Below, piece by piece: positions 1 to 5,841 of a stretch of 7,893 nucleotides of DNA. Origin of the DNA: UMGS172 sp964424555 (lineage in GTDB: Bacteria; Bacillota; Clostridia; Oscillospirales; Acutalibacteraceae); the NCBI GenBank assembly GCA_964424555.1, contig CAYRIX010000051.1:1-7893 (forward strand), given 5' to 3'. The notes under the pieces were generated by a model that saw nothing but the letters and a program-made list of their open reading frames with translations, was not told the DNA's origin and did not search any database. The position numbers were made by a program, and so were the translations under genes. Position 1 is the first letter of the stretch. Each line of letters begins with the position of its first letter.

Positions 1-84
1 AGAACTCAATCACTTTTTCTATTCTCTCGGTCTCACATCTATTGTAAAGCTACAAGATTTTTCTTGCTTTATCTCGTTAAAGCC

Positions 85-112
85 TTGACAAATTTTTAAA
101 ATGATATATACT
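85..112 (+). promoter_or_regulatory. Sigma-A-type promoter of the glycyl-tRNA synthetase gene
   Basis: A perfect -35 box TTGACA (85-90) is followed after 16 bases by TATACT (107-112), five of six matches to the -10 consensus. Transcription would start near 119, leaving a leader of only about 33 bases. That is too short for a T-box riboswitch, so this synthetase gene does not appear to be controlled by one. Confidence 0.7.
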
Positions 113-151
113 AATAAGATAATAATGTAAAAATCCATTTGGAGGGTTATT

Positions 152-1531
152 ATGCTTAACAAAGATAAAAATATGGACACCGTTGTTGCACTTGCTAAGG
201 GCAGAGGCTTTGTCTACGCAGGTTCTGAGATCTACGGAGGTCTTTCCAACAGCTGGGACTACGGCCCCTTGGGTGTTGAGCTCAAAAACAACGTAAAAAA
301 GGCTTGGTTCAAGAAGTTCGTTCAGGAGTCTCCCTACAACGTAGGTCTTGATTCTGCCATCATTATGAACCCCGAGACCTGGGTTACCAGCGGTCACGTC
401 GGCGGTTTCTCCGATCCTTTGATGGACTGTAAGGATTGCCACGCACGTCACAGAGCTGACAAGCTTATAGAGGATGTCGGCGGCAAGGCGGAGGGTATGA
501 CCTTCGAGCAGATGGAGGATTATATCAAGGAGAACGGTATTGCCTGCCCCGAGTGCGGAAGCAAGAATTTCACCGACATCCGCAAGTTCAACCTTATGTT
601 CAAGACCTTCATCGGTGTTACCGAGGACGCCAAAAACGAGGTTTACTTGCGTCCTGAGACTGCACAAGGTATTTTCGTAAACTTCGCTAACATTCAGCGT
701 ACCACCCGCAAGAAGCTCCCGTTCGGTGTTTGCCAGATCGGTAAATCCTTCCGTAACGAGATCACCCCCGGTAACTTCATTTTCCGTACCCGTGAGTTTG
801 AGCAGATGGAGTGTGAGTTCTTCTGCAAGCCCGACACCGACCTTGAGTGGTTCTACTATTGGAAGGACTATTGCAAGAATTGGCTGTTGAGCCTTGGCAT
901 CAAGGAAGAAAACATCCGTATGCGTGACCACGAGAAGGAGGAGCTTTCCTTCTACTCAAAGGCTACCACCGATATTGAGTTTATGTTCCCGTTTGGTTGG
1001 GGCGAGCTTTGGGGTATTGCCGACCGCACCAACTATGACCTCGGCCGTCATCAGGAGGCCAGCGGCAAGTCGCTTGAATACTTCGACCCCGAGACCAATG
1101 AGAAGTACATTCCTTACGTAGTTGAGCCTTCCTTGGGCTGCGACCGTGTATTGCTCGCATTCCTTTGCGAGGCCTATGACGAAGAGGTTATTGATGCCGA
1201 GAAGAACGACGTTCGTGTAGTTCTCCGCTTGCATCCTGCTTTGGCACCCTTTAAGGCTGCGGTTCTTCCTCTTTCCAAGAAGCTGAGTTCTCAGGCAGGC
1301 GAGATCTATCAGAAGCTTGCTAAAGAGTTTATGGTCGATTTTGACGATGCAGGCTCTATCGGTAAGCGTTATCGCCGTCAGGATGAGATCGGTACTCCGT
1401 TCTGCATAACCTACGACTTTGAGAGTGAGACCGACGGCTGTGTCACCATCCGTGAGCGTGATTCTATGGAGCAGACCCGTGTTCCTGTTGACTCTTTGAA
1501 TGAGGTTATCCGCTCTAAGTTGGAATTTTAA
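152..1531 (+). CDS. glyQS: Glycyl-tRNA synthetase, class II, single-chain homodimeric type
   Basis: This cytoplasmic enzyme charges tRNA-Gly with glycine using ATP. The 459-residue protein is the usual length for the alpha2 type and is unrelated to the two-subunit GlyQ/GlyS enzyme. The N-terminus has the family signature RGFVYAGSEIYGG (18-30) and DYGPLG (36-41). Cys93 and Cys96 (CKDC) together with Cys132 and Cys135 (CPEC) look like the zinc-binding insertion. RPETAQGIFVNF (167-178) and the stretch 197-224, with FRNE and FRTREFEQME, form motif 2 of the class II active site. EPSLGCDR (325-332) is motif 3; its Leu and Cys are slight variants of the common EPSAGVDR. Residues from about 355 to the end are the anticodon-binding domain, including GSIGKRYRRQDE (401-412). 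The start is set by GGAGGG at 141-146, five bases before ATG. Nothing suggests damage or transfer. Confidence 0.98.
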   Translation: MLNKDKNMDTVVALAKGRGFVYAGSEIYGGLSNSWDYGPLGVELKNNVKKAWFKKFVQESPYNVGLDSAIIMNPETWVTSGHVGGFSDPLMDCKDCHARHRADKLIEDVGGKAEGMTFEQMEDYIKENGIACPECGSKNFTDIRKFNLMFKTFIGVTEDAKNEVYLRPETAQGIFVNFANIQRTTRKKLPFGVCQIGKSFRNEITPGNFIFRTREFEQMECEFFCKPDTDLEWFYYWKDYCKNWLLSLGIKEENIRMRDHEKEELSFYSKATTDIEFMFPFGWGELWGIADRTNYDLGRHQEASGKSLEYFDPETNEKYIPYVVEPSLGCDRVLLAFLCEAYDEEVIDAEKNDVRVVLRLHPALAPFKAAVLPLSKKLSSQAGEIYQKLAKEFMVDFDDAGSIGKRYRRQDEIGTPFCITYDFESETDGCVTIRERDSMEQTRVPVDSLNEVIRSKLEF

Positions 1532-1539
1532 ATTATTTC

Positions 1540-1585
1540 ATATCCGACCCTAAAAACCTTTGTTTTCAGGGTCGGATATATTTTT
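1540..1585 (+). terminator. Intrinsic terminator after the glycyl-tRNA synthetase gene
   Basis: A perfect 12-bp stem pairs 1540-1551 (ATATCCGACCCT) with 1568-1579. Past one A/C mismatch it continues as five more pairs (1553-1557 with 1562-1566), closing on a CTTT loop. ATTTTT follows at 1580-1585. It begins eight bases after the stop codon and isolates the gene from the next one. Confidence 0.92.
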
Positions 1586-1592
1586 AAAATTG

Positions 1593-1621
1593 TTGAAAAC
1601 TGTCGCAAGGTGTGATAAAAT
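1593..1621 (+). promoter_or_regulatory. Promoter of the CapA-family gene
   Basis: TTGAAA (1593-1598) and TAAAAT (1616-1621) are separated by 17 bases, and TG at 1613-1614 gives an extended -10. Each box matches five of six consensus bases. It lies just after the preceding terminator. A start of transcription near 1628 would leave a leader of about 27 bases. Confidence 0.65.
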
Positions 1622-1654
1622 CAAAAGGAAGCTAAAAGTAGGAGATGTGGGTTC

Positions 1655-3076
1655 ATGTCCGAGCAGTATAAGAGACGTACAATAAAACATAAGGTGAACC
1701 GTTTGCTGTTGGCCTTTCTGTCATTTGTGATAGTTGTTGCCGTGGCCGTTGGTTCGGTTGTTGTGATTGAAAATTTTATTCTTAATGACAAGAATTATTC
1801 CTCGAGCCCCGATACTGAGTCTGATACCGTGTCGTTGCCTGATGAATCGCAAAACTCTGCACCGATAACCAAGGTATCGACCGCAACGGTTGCTACCGTA
1901 GGGGATTTGTTTATTCAGTCGCCTATCATAAGCAGTGCAAAGCAAAGCGACGGTACATATAACTTTGATAATATATTCACCTATCTTTCGGAATACACAT
2001 CAAAGGTCGATTATGCCGTTGCCAATCTTGAAACCACACTCGGCGGTGATGAGAATGGTAACAAATACGGCGGTTCTCCGAAGTTCAACTGCCCTGACAG
2101 CATAGTTGATGCGGTCAAGACCGCAGGGTTTGACATGCTGCTGACCGCCAATAATCACTCCTATGATACCCGACTTGACGGCATGCTCCGTACTCTTGAT
2201 GTAATAGATGAAAAGGGCCTTGACCGCTTAGGAGTGGTTAGAGAGGATGACGAGAAAAGATATATCATCAAGGATATCAACGGAATTAATATTGGCATGA
2301 TCTGTTATACCTACGAGACCGACGATGACCCTGATGAGGTTACTCTGAATGGCATTCCGCTTAACAACGAGGCCGAAAAGCTGGTCAACACCTTTAACTA
2401 TTCTGACTTGGATTTGTTTTATGAAAAAATTGAGGCTGAGATAAAGAGCATGAAGTCGGACGGTGCTGAAGGATTGGTGCTGTTCATTCATTGGGGTGAC
2501 GAGTATGAGACCGAGCAGAACAGTACTCAGGAAAAGATAGCGCAGAAAATGTGTGACCTTGGGATTGACGTTATTGTCGGCAGTCATGCACATGTGGTTC
2601 AGCCTATTGAACTGCTTACCTCTGCAACCGACTCACAGCATAAGACGGTGTGTGTTTACTCATTGGGTAATGCTGTTTCAAATCAACGCAAGGAGTATAT
2701 GAATCTCAAAACAGGTCATACCGAGGACGGTGCCGTGTTTGAGTTTACCTTCGCTAAGTACAGTGACGGCAAGGTTGTGCTTGAATCAGCCGATCTCTTG
2801 CCTGTTTGGGTCAACATGTTCAATTCTCAGAGAACGGGAACAAGGGTATATCAGATAATCCCGTTGGACAGCGACAAACCTGATTGGAAGACTGCATTTG
2901 ACCTGACCGACACAAGCGAGGCTAAGGCAAGAGAGTCGCTTGAACGCACGCAAAAAATAGTGGGCGAGGGTCTTAAAGAGGTTCAGGATTACCTTGGAAG
3001 TGACGAGAATGCCTATCCAAGATCCGAAGCTTTTGAATCTGTGGAGGCTTCATCCGAAACAGTCGGTGAATGGTAA
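1655..3076 (+). CDS. Membrane-anchored CapA-family protein (poly-gamma-glutamate/capsule synthesis type metallophosphoesterase fold)
   Basis: The 473-residue protein has a basic N-terminus and one hydrophobic segment (about 17-40), then a Ser/Asp-rich linker (about 48-75) and the CapA domain (about 76-400). This fits a signal-anchored protein with its domain outside the membrane. Family motifs are intact: VGDL (82-85), NLE (124-126), NNHSYD (166-171), HWGDEY (279-284), GSHAHVVQP (309-317) and YSLGN (335-339). The Asp, Asn and His residues in these correspond to the putative metal site of this calcineurin-like fold. CapA takes part in poly-gamma-glutamate synthesis in Bacillus, but stand-alone clostridial homologues have no proven substrate. 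No capB or capC lies nearby, so calling it a capsule gene would be over-reading. AGGAG at 1640-1644, ten bases before ATG, supports the start. The gene stands alone between two terminators. Confidence 0.9.
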   Translation: MSEQYKRRTIKHKVNRLLLAFLSFVIVVAVAVGSVVVIENFILNDKNYSSSPDTESDTVSLPDESQNSAPITKVSTATVATVGDLFIQSPIISSAKQSDGTYNFDNIFTYLSEYTSKVDYAVANLETTLGGDENGNKYGGSPKFNCPDSIVDAVKTAGFDMLLTANNHSYDTRLDGMLRTLDVIDEKGLDRLGVVREDDEKRYIIKDINGINIGMICYTYETDDDPDEVTLNGIPLNNEAEKLVNTFNYSDLDLFYEKIEAEIKSMKSDGAEGLVLFIHWGDEYETEQNSTQEKIAQKMCDLGIDVIVGSHAHVVQPIELLTSATDSQHKTVCVYSLGNAVSNQRKEYMNLKTGHTEDGAVFEFTFAKYSDGKVVLESADLLPVWVNMFNSQRTGTRVYQIIPLDSDKPDWKTAFDLTDTSEAKARESLERTQKIVGEGLKEVQDYLGSDENAYPRSEAFESVEASSETVGEW

Positions 3077-3080
3077 AAAA

Positions 3081-3106
3081 GCGAGCGGTTGATCCGCTCG
3101 CTTTTT
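3081..3106 (+). terminator. Intrinsic terminator after the CapA-family gene
   Basis: GCGAGCGG (3081-3088) pairs perfectly with CCGCTCGC (3094-3101) around a five-base loop TTGAT. TTTTT follows (3102-3106). The A-run before the stem could also let it work weakly on the other strand. It starts five bases after the stop codon. Confidence 0.95.
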
Positions 3107-3182
3107 ATTTAAGTTGTTGGAAAAAATTACATCAAATAAACCCCAAAACACAAGCAAAAAATAATAACAAAACCTGAAAATT

Positions 3183-3188
3183 AAGGAG
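3183..3188 (+). promoter_or_regulatory. Ribosome binding site of the FMN-binding lipoprotein gene
   Basis: AAGGAG sits eight bases before the ATG at 3197 and fixes that start. The A-rich leader 3107-3182 holds no convincing -35/-10 pair. The promoter of this gene is therefore not identified, even though a strong terminator separates it from the gene upstream. Confidence 0.8.
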
Positions 3189-3196
3189 AATTAAAA

Positions 3197-3697
3197 ATGA
3201 AATTTATGAGAACTTTCTTGTGTTTTAGTTTGGTGGCGGCGATGTGCTTGGCGTTTGCGGGCTGTAAAATGAAAAAAGAAGACGGTAAGGACATGATATC
3301 CAACGGTTCGGACAACGGTACTCAAACTGTAACCTACAAGGACGGCGAATATGAAGCGGCCGACGCAAAATATGACGATCAGGGCTACCGTAACATGGTA
3401 AAGGTCGTCATTAAGGACGGCAAGCTCTATTCGGTGGACTGTGATGCCGATTCTAAGGATGGAGGCACAAAAAAAGACCACTCCGAAAGCGGTCAGTACA
3501 ATATGAAGGCGGGTGGCGCCCAGTACGATTGGCATGAGGAAATAGCTTTTTTTGAAAATCACGTAGTCAATAAAGGTCTCGAATCCATTCAACTTAAGAG
3601 CGACGGCAAGACCGACACTATCACAGGCTGTACTATTGCGGTAAAGGATTATGTCGAGCTTATAAAAGAGGCAATGGACAAGGCAAAGGAAAATTAA
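3197..3697 (+). CDS. FMN-binding-domain lipoprotein (probable covalently flavinylated, PplA-like)
   Basis: The 166-residue precursor has a lipoprotein signal peptide: basic start, hydrophobic core, and LAFAGC (18-23) with Cys23 as the lipidated residue. Residues about 24-45 are a polar linker and about 46-160 a single FMN-binding domain of the NqrC/RnfG/PplA type. The domain starts with YKDGEYEA (47-54) and contains VKVVIKDGKLYSVD (68-81). In this family ApbE attaches FMN to the Thr of an SGAT-like motif. Here the equivalent is DTITGCT (140-146), with Thr146 the predicted acceptor. Ser is replaced by Thr and Ala by Cys. PplA of Listeria has two such domains; this protein has one. The convergent neighbour encodes ApbE, which supports flavinylation, and an outer-face electron-transfer role is inferred from that. 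Binding of FMN without a covalent link, or another ligand, remains possible. Confidence 0.85.
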   Translation: MKFMRTFLCFSLVAAMCLAFAGCKMKKEDGKDMISNGSDNGTQTVTYKDGEYEAADAKYDDQGYRNMVKVVIKDGKLYSVDCDADSKDGGTKKDHSESGQYNMKAGGAQYDWHEEIAFFENHVVNKGLESIQLKSDGKTDTITGCTIAVKDYVELIKEAMDKAKEN

Positions 3698-3700
3698 AAT

Positions 3701-3726
3701 AAAAAGGCTTCATCGGAAGCCTTTTT
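3701..3726. terminator. Bidirectional terminator between the convergent FMN-binding and apbE genes
   Basis: AAAAAGGCTTC (3701-3711) pairs perfectly over 11 bp with GAAGCCTTTTT (3716-3726) around an ATCG loop. T-runs follow on both strands, so one hairpin can end both genes. On the minus strand the apbE stop codon (3728-3726) overlaps the edge of the stem by one base. Confidence 0.92.
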
Positions 3727-4724
3727 TATTTTAAACAGATCACGGAGTCTTTGTTTTGAGCAGCAAGCTCCAACCCGTCAGTGAGGTGAAGCTGGCCGTC
3801 TGAGTCCACAAATATCAGCTCGGCACCGTACTGTTTTGCTAAAGCCGTTCCTTTTTCCACCCCAAGTATCAGACAGGCGGTCGAAAGCCCGTCGGCGAGG
3901 CTTGAGGAATCGGTCACCACGGTGACGGCGGTCAGGCCGTTGTCGGTGGGATAGCCTGTAGAAGGGTCGATAATGTGATGGTATACTTTGCCGTCCTGCT
4001 CAAAATAGCGTTGGTAAATGCCAGAGGTAACAGCCGTCTTATCAATCAGGTCAAGTGTGGCGCACAGCTCATTCTGTTTGCCGAACGGTTTTTGAATGCC
4101 CACCGAGAAGGCTTGGCCGTTTTTGTTACCAATTAGCAATGTGTTTCCACCGAGATTTATAATGGCGCTGTTTACACCGTTTTCTTTAAGATACAGCTTA
4201 AGTTTATCGGCTATAAAGCCCTTGGCGATTCCGCCCAGATCAAGCCTTGCACCGTTTTTCACCGTGACGGTGTTACCGCTGAGCAGTATGTTTTCATATC
4301 CTACGGATTTCAGCGCAGTCTCTATATCGTCAGCGTTCGGCACGGTGTCGGCATTGGTTACGTCCCACAGCTCGACCAAAGGCAGTACCGTTGGGTCAAA
4401 AGCACCGTTTGAGCTTTCGGCAATGTCAAGTGCAAGTGCCAAAAGCTCTGCAGTATCATTTTGTACGGTTACAGGCTTGCCGTCTGAATTGTTGATCTTA
4501 TAAACATCACTGTCCTCAACGGTTTTACTTAAAAGCTTTTCGTAATTCTTGCAAAGCTTCATTGCACCGTTAAGAACGTCATCATCCCCATCATATATAG
4601 TTACGGTCACGACAGTGTCCATCATTAGTTGGGTAGAGGACAGGGGGTATACATTACGACTGCATGAGCATAAAAGACTCACGGTAAAAACAAGACAAAG
4701 TATTAAGGAAATGTATTTTTTCAT
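3726..4724 (-). CDS. apbE: FAD:protein FMN transferase (ApbE family lipoprotein, FmnB-like)
   Basis: ApbE/Ftp enzymes use FAD and Mg2+ to attach FMN by a phosphoester bond to Thr or Ser of a target protein, on the outer side of the membrane. The 332-residue product is typical in length. It has a lipoprotein signal peptide with LLCSC (17-21), Cys21 being the likely lipid site. Family motifs in order are MMDTVVTVTIY (34-44), DVYKIN (73-78), NGAFDPTVLPL (106-116), LDLGGIAKGFIADK (161-174), INLGGN (189-194), HHIIDPSTGYP (249-259) and TDSSSLADGLSTA (271-283). These cover the flavin site and the metal-binding Asp region. A GTG six bases upstream (4730) is in frame. ATG at 4724 is preferred because GAGGTG (4733-4728) is then its ribosome binding site and that GTG lies inside it. 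The convergent FMN-binding lipoprotein is its obvious local substrate, and it diverges from the eetA-like gene. Confidence 0.95.
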   Translation of the reverse strand: MKKYISLILCLVFTVSLLCSCSRNVYPLSSTQLMMDTVVTVTIYDGDDDVLNGAMKLCKNYEKLLSKTVEDSDVYKINNSDGKPVTVQNDTAELLALALDIAESSNGAFDPTVLPLVELWDVTNADTVPNADDIETALKSVGYENILLSGNTVTVKNGARLDLGGIAKGFIADKLKLYLKENGVNSAIINLGGNTLLIGNKNGQAFSVGIQKPFGKQNELCATLDLIDKTAVTSGIYQRYFEQDGKVYHHIIDPSTGYPTDNGLTAVTVVTDSSSLADGLSTACLILGVEKGTALAKQYGAELIFVDSDGQLHLTDGLELAAQNKDSVICLK

Positions 4725-4795
4725 AAGCACCTCGTTTTATTTGGTACATAAGGATTATTGACAGATACTTTTTTCATCAAACAAAGAACAACTAA

Positions 4796-4824
4796 ATTAT
4801 ACACCCAATGGGTGTCTTTGCCAA
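4796..4824 (-). promoter_or_regulatory. Promoter of apbE
   Basis: On the minus strand TTGGCA (4824-4819) and a perfect TATAAT (4801-4796) are separated by 17 bases. Transcription would start near 4789, giving a leader of about 65 bases before the ATG at 4724. The spacer between the two boxes is almost filled by a palindrome (4801-4815). Confidence 0.75.
4801..4815. promoter_or_regulatory. Palindromic operator candidate in the divergent apbE/eetA-like promoter region
   Basis: ACACCCA and TGGGTGT are perfect 7-base inverted arms around a single A. The site fills most of the apbE -35/-10 spacer. It ends 16 bases upstream of the -35 box of the eetA-like operon. A protein bound here would block apbE and could influence the other promoter. 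No T-run follows, so it is not a terminator. The binding protein is unknown, and the sequence does not match the Rex consensus (TTGTGAAN6TTCACAA-like). Confidence 0.5.
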
Positions 4825-4831
4825 GAGAAAC

Positions 4832-4861
4832 TTGCTAAAACAATACCAAGTGTGGTATAAT
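4832..4861 (+). promoter_or_regulatory. Promoter of the eetA/eetB-like operon
   Basis: A perfect TATAAT (4856-4861) carries an extended -10 TGG just before it (4853-4855). A weaker -35, TTGCTA (4832-4837), lies 18 bases upstream. Transcription would start near 4868, about 56 bases before the GTG start. Confidence 0.7.
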
Positions 4862-4923
4862 ACATTTAATATTAGTGTGGGTGCGCTGTGCCTGCATAAG
4901 AATCAAGCAAAGGGGCGAGTTCC

Positions 4924-5256
4924 GTGGTTAAGAAAGGCGATATTATTTTATCCGTTTTTTGTCTGATTACGGCAGCCGTTATGCTTGCAGGTGCCCTTGT
5001 TTTCAAAACGGACGGCAAAAAAGCGGTCATCACGGTCGATGGAGAAGTGTTTGGGCAATATGCTTTAAGTGAAGATCAAACAGTCAGGCTCTCGACCGAA
5101 AGGGGCACAAATACCGTAACGATACGTGACGGTAAGGTAACGGTTACAGACGCAGATTGCCCTGACCGTTATTGCGCTGATCATGTTGCGATAGCTTCAG
5201 TGGGTGAAACCATAGTCTGCCTGCCCCACCGTGTAGTGATCGAGATAAAGGAGTGA
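4924..5256 (+). CDS. NusG domain II-containing membrane-anchored protein (EetA-like)
   Basis: This is a 110-residue protein with a basic N-terminus, one transmembrane segment (about 7-27) and a small beta-rich domain (about 33-110) predicted to lie outside the membrane. The family hallmark is present: DCPDRYC (78-84) followed by ETIVCLPHRVVIEI (95-108), giving Cys79, Cys84, Cys99 and His102. Despite the domain name it is not the transcription factor NusG. Members paired with Gx-transporter proteins include EetA of flavin-based extracellular electron transfer, and the biochemical role is unproven. The start is GTG at 4924. An in-frame stop at 4897-4899 rules out a longer product, and AAGGGG (4910-4915) is the ribosome binding site. 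The next gene begins four bases after the stop, so the two form an operon. The Cys residues could be redox-active or bind metal; this is inference. Confidence 0.88.
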   Translation: MVKKGDIILSVFCLITAAVMLAGALVFKTDGKKAVITVDGEVFGQYALSEDQTVRLSTERGTNTVTIRDGKVTVTDADCPDRYCADHVAIASVGETIVCLPHRVVIEIKE

Positions 5257-5260
5257 CGGC

Positions 5261-5752
5261 ATGGCTAAAAAAACAGCTTACTACGGTTGCTTTCTCGGTC
5301 TTGCTATTATTTGCGGATATGTAGAATTTCTTATTCCGTTCGATTTTGGCATACCAGGGATCAAATTGGGACTTGCTAATATAGTTGCCGTTTTACTGCT
5401 TTACAGAAACGGATTTTGGCAGGCCTTTGCGGTAAACACCGCCCGAGTGCTTTTGTGCGGAATACTTTTCGGCAATGCGATGAGCATATTTTACTCCCTT
5501 TGCGGTGGAACCTTAGCACTTATGATAATGTTTTTGATAAAGAAAGTGCCGTTTTTTTCTGCGGTCGGTGTCAGCGTTGCAGGTGCGGTGGCACACAACA
5601 TCGGCCAGCTTTTTGCGGCTACTGTTGTTATAGGCTTTACGGCGCTCACATACTATATGCCGTTTTTGATAGTAGCAGGTGTTGCTACAGGCTTTTTGGT
5701 AGGGCTTGCCGCAACGTACTTGATAAAGCGTATTGACCGTGTTGGTATCTGA
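5261..5752 (+). CDS. Gx transporter family membrane protein (EetB-like; often named heptaprenyl diphosphate synthase component I)
   Basis: This 163-residue, very hydrophobic protein has about five or six membrane segments and resembles S-components of ECF transporters. Family motifs are visible: Glu22 in VEFLIPF (21-27), PGIKLGLAN (32-40), Arg62, and VGVSVAGAVAHNIGQ (102-116) with His112, Asn113 and Gln116. The common name heptaprenyl diphosphate synthase component I is misleading, because none of the aspartate-rich motifs of prenyl synthases is present. Together with an EetA-like partner it matches EetB, which is required for extracellular electron transfer in Listeria, with an unknown mechanism. 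AAGGAG (5248-5253) lies inside the end of the upstream gene, seven bases before ATG, so translation is probably coupled. No terminator follows the stop codon. An alternative role as a vitamin or lipid-precursor transporter cannot be excluded. Confidence 0.88.
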   Translation: MAKKTAYYGCFLGLAIICGYVEFLIPFDFGIPGIKLGLANIVAVLLLYRNGFWQAFAVNTARVLLCGILFGNAMSIFYSLCGGTLALMIMFLIKKVPFFSAVGVSVAGAVAHNIGQLFAATVVIGFTALTYYMPFLIVAGVATGFLVGLAATYLIKRIDRVGI

Positions 5753-5761
5753 GCCCTTGTA

Positions 5762-5790
5762 TTGACTTTTATGGGATCTTTAGGTATAAT
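5762..5790 (+). promoter_or_regulatory. Strong promoter of the glycosyltransferase genes
   Basis: TTGACT (5762-5767) and a perfect TATAAT (5785-5790) are spaced by exactly 17 bases. It begins nine bases after the eetB-like stop codon. Transcription would start near 5797, about 45 bases before the chosen TTG start. Confidence 0.8.
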
Positions 5791-5841
5791 AGACCCAAAT
5801 ATGACTTGTGCTGTGGTTTCATGGCTGTGGGAGGAATATTT

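Noticed and set aside
119..151. Possible T-box riboswitch for glycyl-tRNA synthetase
   Set aside because: The leader from the predicted start of transcription is about 33 bases and has no specifier stem or terminator.
77..931. Long open frame of 284 codons on the minus strand, opposite the glycyl-tRNA synthetase gene
   Set aside because: It lies antisense to an unmistakable synthetase gene, has no recognisable motif, and reflects the codon bias of the true gene.
3191..3592. 133-codon frame on the minus strand opposite the FMN-binding lipoprotein
   Set aside because: Antisense to a gene with signal peptide, lipobox and good ribosome binding site; the hydrophobic product is a by-product of the complementary strand.
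4096..4503. 135-codon frame on the plus strand opposite apbE
   Set aside because: No ribosome binding site or motif; apbE motifs cover the same bases on the other strand.
4758..4763. Perfect TTGACA on the plus strand upstream of the eetA-like gene
   Set aside because: No -10 box at 16-18 bases; the promoter with TATAAT at 4856-4861 explains the operon better.
5416..5736. 106-codon frame overlapping the eetB-like gene
   Set aside because: Out of frame with a gene showing clear family motifs; no ribosome binding site and no known motif.
5773..5796. Possible hairpin GGGATCT/AGACCC after the eetB-like gene
   Set aside because: Short, with a bulge and no T-run, and it overlaps the -10 box of a strong promoter, so it is not a terminator.
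5806..5841. Extended start (TTG at 5806) for the first glycosyltransferase
   Set aside because: No ribosome binding site precedes it, and the extra 12 residues add nothing to the fold; the TTG at 5842 has GGGAGGA at correct spacing.
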